Assembly: GCF_000243675.2 (NCBI RefSeq)
Contig: NZ_AHMM02000015.1
Span: forward strand, 124,001 to 188,000
Length of the DNA stretch: 64,000 nucleotides
From: Leptospira inadai serovar Lyme str. 10
GTDB lineage: Bacteria > Spirochaetota > Leptospiria > Leptospirales > Leptospiraceae
Direction of reading: 5' to 3'
Of this stretch, positions 16,545 through 29,733 are shown one piece after another; positions within the stretch are counted from its first letter, which is position 1, and every line of letters begins with the position of its first letter. The position numbers were made by a program, and so were the translations under genes. The notes beneath the pieces were generated by a model. That model had not been told where the DNA came from. It saw only the letters and a program-made list of their open reading frames with translations, and did no database searches.

Positions 16545-19500
16545 TTAGTTCTCCGTATCTTCCGGTATTACTGGGGGAATCTCTTCCTCTTCCACTTCTA
16601 TCGGTTGATCCAGGTCTCCATACGTTTCTTTGAATACCGCAACATCGCGATATTTTCTCATTCCGGTTCCTGCAGGAATCATATGACCTATGATCACATT
16701 TTCCTTAAGTCCCGCCAGGTTGTCCGTCTTTCCTTTGATCGCAGCGTCCGTCAAAACTTTGGTAGTCTCTTGGAAAGACGCCGCAGAGAAGAACGATTCG
16801 GTATTCAAGGATGCCTTCGTTAAACCCAGAAGAATCGGAACCGATTGCGCGGGAGAGCCGCCTTCCGCAATGACTCGTCTGTTTTCTTCCACAAACATAA
16901 AGCGATCCACTTGTTGTTGATTCACGAAAGAGGTGTCCCCGGAATCCGTAATCAAGACCTTGCGCATCATCTGACGAACTACGACTTCGATGTGCTTATC
17001 GTTGATATGCACACCTTGGAGGCGGTAGACTTCCTGAACTTCCTGCACCAGATACACTTGAAGAGCGGTAACTCCCTTAACTCGAAGAATATCATGGGGA
17101 TCCAGGTTCCCGTCATCCATCTGATCTCCGCGTTTTACGAAGTCACCGTGACGAACACGAAGTTGTTTACCGATCGGAATCGTTACTTTAACTTTATCTA
17201 AATCTTCACTGTCAGGCACGATATAGAGAACCCGTTTCTCTTTTACGATTTCTCCGTTATCTTCGATCTTACCGTCCATTTCCGCGAGAGTGGTCGCGTC
17301 TTTCGGACGACGTGCTTCGAAGAGTTCGTCCACGCGAGGAAGACCACCGGTGATATCCCGGGTTTTTTCGGCAACGGTAGGAATCTTGAATAGAATATCT
17401 CCTGCCTTGACCTTGTCTCCGTTTTGCACGGAAAGAATCGCGTCCACAGGGACAAGATATTCTTCGCGGGTTCCTCCGGATGAAACGACTACACGAGGAA
17501 CCAGCTTGTCCCTACGCTGTTCGATCACTTTATAATTTACGTTAGAAGTTTTAACGTCTTCGTCCCGGCGAACGTTCTTACCTACTTCCAGATCCACCCA
17601 TTGAGCGGTTCCTTCGATTTCGGTTACTCCGATCTCGTTGTACGGGTCGAACTCGGCCAGAGCCTGATTCGCTTCCGTGATATCGGTCGACTTAACGTTC
17701 AGAGTTGTTCCGGTCTTCACTGGAACGACGGCTTCTTCACCGAGAATTCTGAATAAACCGTTCTCGATTTTGATCGTACCGGGTGCGTCCGAAGTGACGT
17801 TTTCTCCGGAGGCGAGAGTTGCGACCAACTCACCCTTATCCACTTTTTGTCCGTCTTCCACTCTGAGGTTGGTCAGATCGGAAGCTTTGAACTGCTGGAT
17901 CAGCCTTTGAACCACGATGGATCCGCGGCGAGTGAAGATAATTCCCCGATCCGTCGTGGATAGAGTCCGTCCGTTGATCGCGTTTACGATCGCACGATAT
18001 CCGACCTTATGTTCCTTCTCCTGAACCTTAGCGGAAGCGGCTCCACCGATGTGGAAGGTCCGCATCGTAAGCTGAGTTCCCGGTTGGCCGATGGATTGAG
18101 CGGCGATGGTTCCGACCGCCTCTCCGATTTCCGCCGGAGTCAAACGAGCCATGTCCATGCCGTAACATTTAATGCAGATTCCCCATCGAGCTTCGCAAGT
18201 CAGAGGAGAACGAACCTTGATTTTTTCATAACCTAGGTTTTCCAATTTCTGACCGACTTCTCTCGTAATCAGGGTACTTTTCGGATAAACGATGTCCTCG
18301 GAAACAGGATCTACGATATCCTCGGCGGTATAGCGGCCGAAGACGCGATCACTGAGGGAAACGATTACGTTCTCCCCTTCCTTTACCGTTCCTAACGTAA
18401 TGCATTCTTCGGTTTGACAATCGTCTTCCGCGACGATCACGTCTTGGGAAATATCCACCAGACGACGAGTCAGGTAACCGGCGTCGGCGGTTTTCAAAGC
18501 CGTATCCGCGAGTCCCTTACGGGCACCGTGAGTGGAAATGAAGAATTCGAGAACGCTCAAACCTTCCCGGAAGTTGGAACGAATCGCGAGTTCGATGATT
18601 TCTCCGGAAGGTTTCGCCATCAAACCGCGCATTCCAGCCAACTGACGGATCTGTTGTTTGGATCCGCGGGCGCCAGACGCAGCCATGATGAATACGGGAT
18701 TGTATCCGCCTTTATCCTTCTCCAGTTCTTTGAACATGGAATCGGTGATGAGATCGTTGGTTTTGGTCCAGATCTCGATCACTTTTTTCTTACGTTCTTC
18801 GTTGGTGATGATACCTTTGCGGTATTCACCGTCGGCACGTTCGACTTCCTTATTGGCGTCGCCGACTAGAGTAACCTTGCCGGGAGATACGCGGATATCC
18901 TCGATGGAAATAGTCGGACTGAAGATCGTAGCGTAACGATATCCTAATTTCTTAATATCATCCAACATGAGAACGGTTTGTGCCGGACCGTATTTCTCGT
19001 ACACTTCGGCGATAATCCTGTTCGTCTCCTTATCGGAGAGAGCACGGTTCACGTAAGGATATCCTTCCGGAAGAACCGTATTGAAGATCAATCTTCCCGG
19101 AGTGGTCTCCAGAATTTTTCCTTGGTGAAGGACCGAGATTTTCGTTCTATATTCGATCACACCCCGATCAATCGCGTAAGTCACCTCTTCCAAGTTCGCA
19201 AAGGACTTGAGAGGAACTCCCGCTTCGGAAGGAAGTTCGGAAGTTAGATAATAAATTCCTAATACGATATCCTGAGTCGGTCCGCAAATCGGGTGCCCGT
19301 TAGCGGGGTTCAGAATATTATGGGGGGAAAGCATGAGCATCCACACTTCCAACTGGGCCTTCGGAGTCAGAGGGACGTGGATCGCCATTTGGTCCCCGTC
19401 GAAGTCGGCGTTGAACGCATGACACACGAGAGGGTGCAATTTGATCGCTTTTCCTTCCACTAAGATCGGTAAGAAAGCTTGGATCCCGAGACGGTGAAGA

Positions 19501-20750
19501 GTCGGAGCACGGTTCAACATGACCGGGTGCTCTTTTACGACGGTCTCGAGAACGTCGAAAACTTCCTTCTCTTCGGCTTCGACTTTTTTCTTAGCCGACT
19601 TGATGTTCGGAGCCAAGTCGAGATCCACGAGTCGCTTCATAATAAAAGGCTTGAAGAGTTCGAGAGCCATTTTCTTAGGAAGGCCCATCTCGTGGTATTT
19701 CAGTTCCGGGCCGACTACGATTACGGAACGTCCCGAATAGTCCACGCGTTTACCGAGAAGGTTTTGGCGGAAACGCCCTTGCTTTCCTTTCAACATATCC
19801 GAAATGGATTTGAGAGGACGATTTCCTTTTCCTTTTACCGTGCGTTTGCGACGGCTATTATCAAAGAGAGCGTCCACAGCTTCCTGCAACATACGCTTCT
19901 CGTTACGAACGATGATTTCCGGAGCCTTCAAAGCGAGAAGACGCTTAAGTCGGTTATTCCTATTGATTACACGACGATAAAGGTCGTTTAAGTCGGAAGT
20001 CGCGAAGCGCCCGCCTTCCAATTGCACCATCGGGCGAAGTTCCGGAGGAATGACCGGAACAACATCCAATACCATCCACTCGGGACGGTTACCGGAATCC
20101 CGGAACGCTTCCAAGACTTCCAGGCGTTTTAGAATTCTCTTATCTGTGATTTTTTCCTTCTCTTGGATCTTTTGACGAATGATACGCGCTTCCGCATCCA
20201 CGTCGATACGAGACAGGAGCTCCTTAATCGCGTCCGCGCCGATTCCGGCCACGAATTTGTCGCCGTACTCGTCCAAATACGCGTGGTATTCTTCCTCGTC
20301 GATGAGCTCCCCGCGATTTCTACCCGTGTCGGCCGGATCGATGATCACATACTTTTCGAAGTAGAGAACACTCTTGAGCTGGTTGATCGTCATATCCAGT
20401 AAGAGTCCCATACGAGACGGCACCGAACGATAGTACCAGATATGAGAAACAGGCGCCGCAAGTTCTATATGACCCATGCGCTCGCGACGAACTTTGGAGT
20501 GGGTTACCTCGACTCCGCATTTGTCGCAAACCACGCCTTTATAGCGAATGGATTTGAACTTACCGCAATAGCATTCCCAATCCTTGGTGGTTCCGAAAAT
20601 CTTTTCGCAAAAGAGTCCGTCTCTTTCCGGTTTCAGAGTACGATAGTTGATGGTTTCCGGTTTTTTAACTTCGCCGTAGGACCATTCTTTGATCCGTTCG
20701 GGAGAAGCCAGTCTGATTGTAATTGATTCGAAGTCGTTATTGGATCTCAT
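16545..20750 (-). CDS. rpoC: DNA-directed RNA polymerase subunit beta'
   Basis: A protein of 1401 residues, close to the E. coli length. The N-terminal zinc site uses Cys60, Cys62, Cys75 and Cys78. The catalytic Mg2+ loop NADFDGDQM places the aspartates at 449, 451 and 453. A second zinc-type segment is seen in [13 protein letters not shown], followed by the trigger-loop region [25 protein letters not shown]. It starts 12 bp after rpoB, a usual spacing. No frameshift is visible over 4.2 kb. Confidence 0.99.
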   Translation of the reverse strand: MRSNNDFESITIRLASPERIKEWSYGEVKKPETINYRTLKPERDGLFCEKIFGTTKDWECYCGKFKSIRYKGVVCDKCGVEVTHSKVRRERMGHIELAAPVSHIWYYRSVPSRMGLLLDMTINQLKSVLYFEKYVIIDPADTGRNRGELIDEEEYHAYLDEYGDKFVAGIGADAIKELLSRIDVDAEARIIRQKIQEKEKITDKRILKRLEVLEAFRDSGNRPEWMVLDVVPVIPPELRPMVQLEGGRFATSDLNDLYRRVINRNNRLKRLLALKAPEIIVRNEKRMLQEAVDALFDNSRRKRTVKGKGNRPLKSISDMLKGKQGRFRQNLLGKRVDYSGRSVIVVGPELKYHEMGLPKKMALELFKPFIMKRLVDLDLAPNIKSAKKKVEAEEKEVFDVLETVVKEHPVMLNRAPTLHRLGIQAFLPILVEGKAIKLHPLVCHAFNADFDGDQMAIHVPLTPKAQLEVWMLMLSPHNILNPANGHPICGPTQDIVLGIYYLTSELPSEAGVPLKSFANLEEVTYAIDRGVIEYRTKISVLHQGKILETTPGRLIFNTVLPEGYPYVNRALSDKETNRIIAEVYEKYGPAQTVLMLDDIKKLGYRYATIFSPTISIEDIRVSPGKVTLVGDANKEVERADGEYRKGIITNEERKKKVIEIWTKTNDLITDSMFKELEKDKGGYNPVFIMAASGARGSKQQIRQLAGMRGLMAKPSGEIIELAIRSNFREGLSVLEFFISTHGARKGLADTALKTADAGYLTRRLVDISQDVIVAEDDCQTEECITLGTVKEGENVIVSLSDRVFGRYTAEDIVDPVSEDIVYPKSTLITREVGQKLENLGYEKIKVRSPLTCEARWGICIKCYGMDMARLTPAEIGEAVGTIAAQSIGQPGTQLTMRTFHIGGAASAKVQEKEHKVGYRAIVNAINGRTLSTTDRGIIFTRRGSIVVQRLIQQFKASDLTNLRVEDGQKVDKGELVATLASGENVTSDAPGTIKIENGLFRILGEEAVVPVKTGTTLNVKSTDITEANQALAEFDPYNEIGVTEIEGTAQWVDLEVGKNVRRDEDVKTSNVNYKVIEQRRDKLVPRVVVSSGGTREEYLVPVDAILSVQNGDKVKAGDILFKIPTVAEKTRDITGGLPRVDELFEARRPKDATTLAEMDGKIEDNGEIVKEKRVLYIVPDSEDLDKVKVTIPIGKQLRVRHGDFVKRGDQMDDGNLDPHDILRVKGVTALQVYLVQEVQEVYRLQGVHINDKHIEVVVRQMMRKVLITDSGDTSFVNQQQVDRFMFVEENRRVIAEGGSPAQSVPILLGLTKASLNTESFFSAASFQETTKVLTDAAIKGKTDNLAGLKENVIIGHMIPAGTGMRKYRDVAVFKETYGDLDQPIEVEEEEIPPVIPEDTEN

Positions 20751-20762
20751 GCTAACCTTCCC

Positions 20763-24443
<3,681 letters not shown>

Positions 24444-24500
24444 CGGATACCCCCTAATGGATAATGAAAAATCATAATATGTGTGAATAAAAGCAATAAA

Positions 24501-24527
24501 GCAAGGAGGTCCATAGGGCCTCCTTGC
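24501..24527 (-). terminator. Attenuator-like hairpin between rplL and rpoB
   Basis: The arms gcaaggagg and cctccttgc pair over 9 bp around a 9-base loop. On the minus strand the stem is followed by TTTATTGCTTTTATT, an imperfect T-rich tract, which suggests partial rather than complete termination. A position between rplL and rpoB is where many bacteria lower polymerase expression relative to ribosomal proteins. Confidence 0.65.
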
Positions 24528-24577
24528 CTAAGTGAAAGGATTGTAATCTGGTATCTAGGAGACTAGCCCCGAACAGA

Positions 24578-24961
24578 TTAGACTGCCTTAAGTTCGATTT
24601 GAGCGCCAACCGCTTCTAGTTTCTTTTTCAGATCGTCGGCTTCCGCTTTCGCGACGCCTTCTTTCACTGCTTTTCCGCCAGCTTCCACTAGATCTTTAGC
24701 TTCTTTTAAGCCAAGACCGGTGATCTCGCGAACTACCTTAATAACTTCGATTTTCTTATCTCCGAAGCCTTTCAGGACGACATTGAAAGATGCCGGCTCT
24801 TCGGCTGCTGCAGCTGGTGCTGCTCCGCCGCCTGCTGCGGCAACTGCTACGGGAGCAGCTGCGGAAATTCCGAACTTCTCCTCCATCTTTTTGACGAGGT
24901 CGGCTGCCTCGACCAGGGTCAGCTTGCCGATTTGCTCTAATAACGCTTCAGTGGTAGACAT
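24578..24961 (-). CDS. rplL: 50S ribosomal protein L7/L12
   Basis: A protein of 127 residues. The N-terminal dimerisation helix ([22 protein letters not shown]) is followed by the Ala/Pro-rich flexible hinge at about residues 34-55. The C-terminal factor-binding domain includes [24 protein letters not shown]. Multiple copies form the ribosomal stalk that recruits translational GTPases. It follows rplJ after 45 bp, the standard pairing. Confidence 0.98.
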   Translation of the reverse strand: MSTTEALLEQIGKLTLVEAADLVKKMEEKFGISAAAPVAVAAAGGGAAPAAAAEEPASFNVVLKGFGDKKIEVIKVVREITGLGLKEAKDLVEAGGKAVKEGVAKAEADDLKKKLEAVGAQIELKAV

Positions 24962-25006
24962 TGGGTGCTCCTTTGATTCCGTATGGTCCTTTGTACTAAA
25001 TGGGTT

Positions 25007-25540
25007 CTACTGGTTGTTTTTCTCTGCGGTTGCTTGAATGGCTCGCGCAAGACTTGCGATGATCTGGTTGATTCCGGAAGCGATACTCCGGGCCGGACCG
25101 TTGATTCCGCCTGCGATCTGAGCAAGAAGTTGTTCTCTGCTCGGAAGACCTGCGATTGCTTCTACGCCTTCCGCATCCAAAACCGATCCGTCCAAGTAAC
25201 CTGCTTTTAAAATTAGGTTCTTATTGGTTTTAGCAAATTCCTTCAGGACTTTTGCTACGGAGGGTAGATTCGCGTCGGCGAAAATTGCCGCCAAGGGACC
25301 TTGGTATTCGGGTCCAAAGGCAATGTTTTTATCCTTATGCTTTTCTGATTCCTTGAGTGCGAGAAGGAAAAGGTTGTTCTTGACCACCTTTAATTCCGAA
25401 CCCTCTTTGCGGAGTTTCGCCCGGAGACCGGTGATTTCCTCCACGGTAAGGCCGCTGTAGCTAGCTAGGATAAAGTCGCTACTTGCCTCAAGTTTGCCCT
25501 TTAATAGGGCGACTGCTTCGTGTTTTTCCTGGCTGGGCAT
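25007..25540 (-). CDS. rplJ: 50S ribosomal protein L10
   Basis: The start is the ATG at 25540 ([20 protein letters not shown]); the frame is open further upstream but would enter rplA. The 177 residues show the L10 features [20 protein letters not shown] and [11 protein letters not shown], with a C-terminal helix that binds L7/L12 dimers. It forms the base of the ribosomal stalk. In other bacteria the L10-L12 complex represses its own mRNA leader; I cannot identify that site here with confidence. Confidence 0.96.
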   Translation of the reverse strand: MPSQEKHEAVALLKGKLEASSDFILASYSGLTVEEITGLRAKLRKEGSELKVVKNNLFLLALKESEKHKDKNIAFGPEYQGPLAAIFADANLPSVAKVLKEFAKTNKNLILKAGYLDGSVLDAEGVEAIAGLPSREQLLAQIAGGINGPARSIASGINQIIASLARAIQATAEKNNQ

Positions 25541-25565
25541 CTGATTCTTCTCCCTGTCTTCGACC

Positions 25566-26258
25566 TTAAACGGCCGAGTTGACCAGTTCCTTAACGTCGA
25601 CTTTGATCCCTGCGCCCATCGTAGGAGAGACCGCAAAGGTTTTCAGGTAATCGCCCTTGGCATCCGAGGGTTTATCCCGGAGAAGGGTTTGAACTACGGT
25701 ACGAATATTTTCCACAAGCTTGGTTTGATCAAAACTAACCTTGCCGACTCCTAGATGAACGACGCCACCTTTATCGGGACGATATTCGATCCTTCCGGAC
25801 TTGAGTTCGCCGACCGCTTTTGCAACATCGTTGGTGACCGTTCCCGCTTTCGGCTTAGGCATTAAACCTTTACGTCCCAAGATCGGTCCCAGCTTTCCGA
25901 CATCCTTCATCATATCCGGAGTCGCAACGCAGGCATCAAAATCCGTCCATCCGCCCGCGACCTTTTCGATTAGGTCCGCGTCGCCAACGAATTCCGCACC
26001 TGCAGCCTTAGCTTCGTTTTGCTTGTCTCCCTTACAGAAAACTAATACACGAACTAGCTTTCCGGTTCCGTGAGGAAGGGAAATCGTTCCACGAATATTC
26101 TGAAGAGACTTATAATTGACTTTAGTGGCGATTTCTATGGTTCCATCGAATTTGGTGTAGGAAGAAGCTTTCGCTAATTCTACCGCTTTCTCGATGGGAT
26201 ACACCTTAGTGCTGTCGATATTCTCTTTTACAGCACGATATTTTTTTCCGCGCTTCAT
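25566..26258 (-). CDS. rplA: 50S ribosomal protein L1
   Basis: A protein of 230 residues starting [20 protein letters not shown], with the signature [19 protein letters not shown] in the middle and the conserved C-terminal [13 protein letters not shown]1 forms the mobile stalk at the E-site and in other bacteria represses the L11 operon. It starts 4 bp after rplK, so the two are translationally coupled. Confidence 0.98.
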   Translation of the reverse strand: MKRGKKYRAVKENIDSTKVYPIEKAVELAKASSYTKFDGTIEIATKVNYKSLQNIRGTISLPHGTGKLVRVLVFCKGDKQNEAKAAGAEFVGDADLIEKVAGGWTDFDACVATPDMMKDVGKLGPILGRKGLMPKPKAGTVTNDVAKAVGELKSGRIEYRPDKGGVVHLGVGKVSFDQTKLVENIRTVVQTLLRDKPSDAKGDYLKTFAVSPTMGAGIKVDVKELVNSAV

Positions 26259-26262
26259 CGTT

Positions 26263-26691
26263 TTATCCTTCTACCGTGACGCCCATAGAACGGCAGGTTC
26301 CCGCAATAATCTGAACCGCAGCGTCCAAATCATTGGCGTTGAGGTCTTCCATCTTGGTCTTTGCAATCTCTTCGAGCTGCTTACGAGTAATCTTCCCGAC
26401 CTTAACGGTATGGGGAGTAGCGGAACCAGTTTCCAGGCCGATCGCCTTCTTAACGAGAAGAGCTGCCGGAGGAGACTTGGTAATGAACGTGAAACTCCGA
26501 TCGGAGAATACGGTGATTACAACGGGAAGTTTCAGGCCGATTTGAGCCTTGCTCCTTTCGTTGAATTGTTTGCAGAACTCCATAATGTTCAAACCGGCTT
26601 GACCGAGAGCGGGACCTACTGGAGGTGCCGGGTTGGCCTTGCCTGCTTCCACTTGAAGCTTAATCTGCTTTACGACTTTTTTTGCTGCCAT
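26263..26691 (-). CDS. rplK: 50S ribosomal protein L11
   Basis: A protein of 142 residues with the L11 N-terminal domain ([24 protein letters not shown]) and the C-terminal rRNA-binding domain ending [12 protein letters not shown]. It binds the GTPase-associated centre of 23S rRNA. It lies between nusG (41 bp) and rplA (4 bp). Confidence 0.98.
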   Translation of the reverse strand: MAAKKVVKQIKLQVEAGKANPAPPVGPALGQAGLNIMEFCKQFNERSKAQIGLKLPVVITVFSDRSFTFITKSPPAALLVKKAIGLETGSATPHTVKVGKITRKQLEEIAKTKMEDLNANDLDAAVQIIAGTCRSMGVTVEG

Positions 26692-26732
26692 TGGCGAAAC
26701 ACCTTACTTGTTTCTCCCGGTTCACCCACCGG

Positions 26733-27278
26733 TCAGGGTTCGGTTTTGACCTGTAGATAATCTAATTCCACAGGGGTGGATCTTCCGAAAATCTCCACCT
26801 TCACTCTGAGCCTTCCCTTATCCGGGAAGATCTCATCCACGACTCCGGTAAAGTTGGCAAACGGTCCGTCGATAATCTTGAGACTATCGCCAACTTTGAA
26901 CAACAACCGCGGTGCGGCCGGTTCCTCCGATTTCAGCTCTCCGGATTCCGCAAAGAGATTCTTTACTTCGTCCACGGAGAGAGGCTCCGGACCCCCATCC
27001 TTGGATCCAACAAACGTGGAAACGGACGGAAGGCTTTGGATCATGAAACGTAGATCATCGTCCATGTCCATTTCAATAAGAACGTAACCCGGCATTAGCT
27101 TCTTTTTAGAAACCTTCTTCTTGCCGTTCTTCATTTCGGCGACGTCCATGGTAGGAATGCGAATCTGCGGAATCTTTTCCTCCAGCTTGCGCTGTTGAAC
27201 AAGTTTCTCCAAATTCTTCTGCACCTTATTCTCGTGACCGGAGTAAGTCTGCAGCGCATACCATTTCAATTCACCCAT
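26733..27278 (-). CDS. nusG: Transcription termination/antitermination protein NusG
   Basis: The start is the ATG at 27278 (MGELKWYALQTYSGHENKVQ), giving 181 residues; the upstream-open frame would overlap secE. The N-terminal NGN domain contains MPGYVLIEMDMDDDLRF, and the C-terminal KOW domain contains KVGDSLKIIDGPFANFTGVV. NusG binds the RNA polymerase clamp and links it to Rho or the ribosome. It follows secE by 35 bp, as in most bacteria. Confidence 0.97.
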   Translation of the reverse strand: MGELKWYALQTYSGHENKVQKNLEKLVQQRKLEEKIPQIRIPTMDVAEMKNGKKKVSKKKLMPGYVLIEMDMDDDLRFMIQSLPSVSTFVGSKDGGPEPLSVDEVKNLFAESGELKSEEPAAPRLLFKVGDSLKIIDGPFANFTGVVDEIFPDKGRLRVKVEIFGRSTPVELDYLQVKTEP

Positions 27279-27313
27279 GATGATTCCCTCTGCCGCCTCT
27301 CGATTCCTATGAC

Positions 27314-27496
27314 TTACAGGTTCCAAAATCCGGTAAGAAGCCGGACAAAGGCCATGTCCGAAAGGAAAAGAAATGTAGAAAAGAAAAGAACCGTGGCCAA
27401 CACGACAAACGTAGACTGCACTACTTCTTGGCGGTTGGGCCATTGAACTTTTTTCAGTTCTTCGCGGCATTCTTGTATAAAAACGTTTAACTTCAC
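27314..27496 (-). CDS. secE: Preprotein translocase subunit SecE
   Basis: A short SecE of 60 residues with the amphipathic cytoplasmic helix [22 protein letters not shown] followed by a single membrane helix, the minimal form found in most bacteria. It stabilises SecY in the inner-membrane translocon. It lies between tRNA-Trp and nusG. Confidence 0.96.
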   Translation of the reverse strand: MKLNVFIQECREELKKVQWPNRQEVVQSTFVVLATVLFFSTFLFLSDMAFVRLLTGFWNL

Positions 27497-27543
27497 TCGT
27501 TTCCTTCCTGTGCTATGACTGCCCTCGAAGAGCCGGTTCCATG

Positions 27544-27614
<71 letters not shown>

Positions 27615-27629
27615 ATAAAATCGTAAAAC

Positions 27630-27702
<73 letters not shown>

Positions 27703-27743
27703 ATGTTTTGCTATCCGCTCCCAGGTAGGGAAGCTAGAAATAC

Positions 27744-27773
27744 ACAGTATTTTTGCCCAGGGTCCCCGGTCAA
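27744..27773 (-). promoter_or_regulatory. Candidate sigma70 promoter of the tRNA-secE-rpsG operon
   Basis: On the minus strand TTGACC (27773-27768) and TACTGT (27749-27744) are separated by 18 bp. The predicted transcription start is near 27737, about 35 bp before the tRNA-Thr 5' end. The -35 matches five of six consensus bases; the -10 is weak. Confidence 0.45.
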
Positions 27774-27817
27774 GGTTTTAGCGTATGTATTCCGAAGAGT
27801 TTGGCACTATTTATGCT

Positions 27818-27870
27818 TGGAGCCGGGATACGAACCGATATCACAGGACGAGATTCTACATTATGTCCCT
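27818..27870 (-). pseudogene. Possible decayed tRNA gene remnant
   Basis: Read on the minus strand, the segment resembles a tRNA body: a D-arm-like ATAATGTAGAATC, a shortened anticodon region, then ATCGGTTCGTATCCCGG and a 3' CTCCA. The T loop TTCGTATC breaks the invariant A58, and the stems do not close fully. The 5' acceptor half is missing where repeat copy A begins at 27873. Loss of a third tRNA from the operon head after insertion is inferred. Confidence 0.35.
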
Positions 27871-27872
27871 TT

Positions 27873-28069
27873 CAGAGGACAGAGGCCAGAGGACAGACGC
27901 GTTCGCTTTCAGAGGACGGAGGACGGAGGACAGATGCATTCGCTTCGCTCACGCTAGACAGAAGCTGCTAGATGTTGGAAAAGTAATAAAGGCAGAGGAA
28001 AGATCTACTATAACACAGGAATCTTTCTCCAGAACTGGAAACCCTGCTCATCAATGTTCTGTCCTCTGC
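27873..28069 (+). repeat. Dispersed repeat, copy A (long form)
   Basis: About 197 bp. It begins CAGAGGACAGAGG and ends TGTTCTGTCCTCTG, imperfect inverted termini. It shares with copy E (59208-59405) the block cagatgcattcgctt/cgctcacgctagacagaagctgct, and with all copies the core around actataacacaggaatctt and the downstream tggaaac. No credible ORF of its own is present. The span 27703-28340 holds no gene, only the promoter, the tRNA remnant and copies A and B. Confidence 0.75.
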
Positions 28070-28079
28070 AGAAGACAGA

Positions 28080-28209
28080 GGCCAGAAGACTGAAGACAGT
28101 AGCTGCTAGATGTTGAAAATGCTACAGAGGATGGGGGAAAATCCACTCTTAGCATAAAAATCTTTCTATAGTGCGTGGAAACGCCGTCTATCAATGTTCT
28201 GTCATCTGC
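28080..28209 (+). repeat. Dispersed repeat, copy B
   Basis: About 130 bp, starting ggccagaagactgaagacag and ending tcaatgttctgtcatctgcc. Over the first ~95 bp it differs from copy C (29734) at only about three positions, far closer than either is to A, D or E. It abuts copy A head to tail and lies upstream of the first toxin gene. Confidence 0.75.
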
Positions 28210-28303
28210 CCCGATGCGAGCCGTCAAAATTAGACGCCGCCCGGCCAGATCTGTTCTATAAAACATGGAAATACTATTTCAGATCCTAAATGTTCAAAAA
28301 AGG

Positions 28304-28332
28304 TTGACTAAATACTCTTGTTCTGAGATACT
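28304..28332 (+). promoter_or_regulatory. Candidate promoter of toxin-antitoxin module 1
   Basis: TTGACT (28304-28309) and GATACT (28327-28332) are spaced 17 bp apart. The predicted start of transcription, about 28339, is two bases before the GTG start codon at 28341, so the message would be leaderless. Confidence 0.55.
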
Positions 28333-28340
28333 ATCGAGTA

Positions 28341-28628
28341 GTGATATTATCTTTTGCGGATAAAGAGACCAAAATCGTTTGGGATGGTAATTTTTCAAAA
28401 AAGATTAAGCTTTCGCCTGCTTTATTTGAGACGGCAAGACGAAAACTTCGCATTATTGCGGCGGCTCCTTCCCTTGATGCTCTAAAGATTCCTCCAAGCA
28501 ATCATTTAGAGCAATTAAAAGGTGATCGGAAAGGTCAGTGGAGTATAAGAATAAATTCGCGGTATAGAGTTTGCTTCAATTGGTCAGATGGAAATGCATC
28601 TGAAGTTGAGATAGTAGATTATCATTAG
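28341..28628 (+). CDS. higB: HigB-like toxin of the RelE/ParE superfamily (module 1)
   Basis: A 95-residue protein starting at GTG; a stop at 28305 in frame excludes a longer form. Its C-terminal half carries the HigB/GraT pattern: LKGDRKGQWSIRINSRYRVCFNW, then EVEIVDYH. Such toxins fold like RelE and cleave mRNA on the ribosome using basic residues and a C-terminal His/Tyr. The toxin-first order and the 14-bp gap to an HTH antitoxin are the HigBA arrangement. AT-rich codon use differs from the surrounding housekeeping genes and hints at acquisition. Confidence 0.9.
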   Translation: MILSFADKETKIVWDGNFSKKIKLSPALFETARRKLRIIAAAPSLDALKIPPSNHLEQLKGDRKGQWSIRINSRYRVCFNWSDGNASEVEIVDYH

Positions 28629-28642
28629 GAGGTTTAAGATAA

Positions 28643-28954
28643 ATGGCTGGTAAAATAAAAAATATTCATCCTGGAGATATACTGGGCGAGGAGTTTCTTA
28701 AACCGATGCAAATATCAGTATATAGATTATCAAAAGAAACGGGTCTTTCGCAGACTAGAATTGGGCAGATTATTCGTGGAGAAAGATCAGTTACAGCAGA
28801 AACGGCGTTGAAACTGGGTAAGTTTTTTCAAATCGAACCAGAGTTTTGGTTAAATCTTCAGAATTATTATGATTTGGAAGAAGCCGGTAAGCAGTTTAAA
28901 AAGGAATTGGATTCAATTCATAATATTACTGAGTTAGGTTTAATTTCCGCTTAA
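28643..28954 (+). CDS. higA: HigA-family antitoxin, HTH (module 1)
   Basis: A protein of 103 residues starting NIHPGDILGEEFLKPMQISV after a short basic lead, the HigA family signature. The XRE-type HTH spans about residues 25-75 (YRLSKETGLSQTRIGQIIRG), followed by the conserved FFQIEPEFWLNLQNYYDL. An AGGAGG site lies 9 bp before the ATG. It should neutralise the upstream toxin and repress the operon. The C-terminus is slightly longer than in module 2. Confidence 0.92.
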   Translation: MAGKIKNIHPGDILGEEFLKPMQISVYRLSKETGLSQTRIGQIIRGERSVTAETALKLGKFFQIEPEFWLNLQNYYDLEEAGKQFKKELDSIHNITELGLISA

Positions 28955-29071
28955 TTATCATTCTTATTATCAACCCCGCCAGCGTTTAAATACGTAGCCT
29001 CCGTTTCGCTCGGGATTGCTTCGTAACCCTCGCTTCAGGCTTCGCCAAATTCGATTTTAATAGAAAAAGGT

Positions 29072-29099
29072 TTTACATTGTAACCCAATGGGTTACAAT
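29072..29099 (+). promoter_or_regulatory. Candidate promoter of toxin-antitoxin module 2
   Basis: TTTACA (29072-29077) and TACAAT (29094-29099), spaced 16 bp, each match five of six consensus bases. The predicted start, near 29106, is one base before the toxin's TTG codon. The promoter elements lie within or against the palindrome at 29075-29101, so repressor binding would block polymerase. Confidence 0.6.
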
Positions 29100-29101
29100 G
29101 T
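29075..29101. promoter_or_regulatory. Palindromic operator upstream of HigBA module 2
   Basis: ACATTGTAACCCA and TGGGTTACAATGT are perfect 13-bp inverted arms around one central base, ending 5 bp before the toxin start. The site overlaps the -10 element. It is the likely autoregulatory binding site of the HigA protein encoded downstream. No equal palindrome precedes module 1. Confidence 0.78.
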
Positions 29102-29106
29102 AATTC

Positions 29107-29385
29107 TTGATACTTTCTTTTAAACATAAAGGATTGGAACAGTTTTTTGAGACTGGAAGTAAAAAGGGAATTCAGCCTGATCATGCAGACAAATTAGCAC
29201 GTATTTTGGATAGGTTAGATTCATCCATATCTCCTAAAGATATGAATTTGCCAGCTTATAGATTACATCCGCTTAAAGGGAAAGAAAAGGTTAGATGGTC
29301 AGTTTGGATAAATGGCAACTGGCGGATTACTTTTGAATTTGCAAGTGAGAATGCTATATTAGTGGATTATGAAGATTATCATTAA
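29107..29385 (+). CDS. higB: HigB-like toxin of the RelE/ParE superfamily (module 2)
   Basis: A 92-residue protein from a TTG codon; no in-frame ATG lies near the start. The family pattern is clear in HPLKGKEKVRWSVWINGNWRITFEF and the terminal LVDYEDYH. It is a distant paralogue of the module 1 toxin (LKG-x-W-S-RIN-R core), not a recent duplicate. Expected activity is ribosome-dependent mRNA cleavage, restrained by the downstream antitoxin 11 bp away. Confidence 0.92.
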   Translation: MILSFKHKGLEQFFETGSKKGIQPDHADKLARILDRLDSSISPKDMNLPAYRLHPLKGKEKVRWSVWINGNWRITFEFASENAILVDYEDYH

Positions 29386-29396
29386 GGCAAGAATTT

Positions 29397-29684
29397 ATGA
29401 ATAAAAGAAAACCTACTCATCCTGGTGAAATCTTATTGGAAGATATAATAAAACCTTTGGGCTTAACGATAACGGAAGCTGCAAAAGATTTAGGAATATC
29501 ACGTAAGACACTTTCTGAAATAGTAAATGGAAAGAGTTCGATAACACCCGAGACAGCAGTTCGGATTGCTTTAGCGACAAATACTTCTGCAGAGAGTTGG
29601 TTAAATATGCAGATTAAATTGGATTTATGGACAGCCCTGCAGGACAAGCCCCGGAATGTTATTAAATTTCCCGCATCAGCTTAA
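29397..29684 (+). CDS. higA: HigA-family antitoxin, HTH (module 2)
   Basis: A protein of 95 residues. It starts NKRKPTHPGEILLEDIIKPL and shows the HTH ITEAAKDLGISRKTLSEIVNG, then the typical SAESWLNMQIKLDLW tail. It should bind the palindrome at 29075-29101 and neutralise the preceding toxin. It lies 50 bp upstream of repeat copy C. Confidence 0.94.
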   Translation: MNKRKPTHPGEILLEDIIKPLGLTITEAAKDLGISRKTLSEIVNGKSSITPETAVRIALATNTSAESWLNMQIKLDLWTALQDKPRNVIKFPASA

Positions 29685-29733
29685 ACTTATTTAATCTAAT
29701 TTTTCTTTAAAGGCCAAATCGTCGCCTAACCAT

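Noticed and set aside
27870..28100. CAGAGGACAGAGG-type tandem words as a CRISPR array
   Set aside because: Repeat units are short, irregular and without uniform spacers; no cas genes lie nearby. They are the ends of the dispersed repeats.
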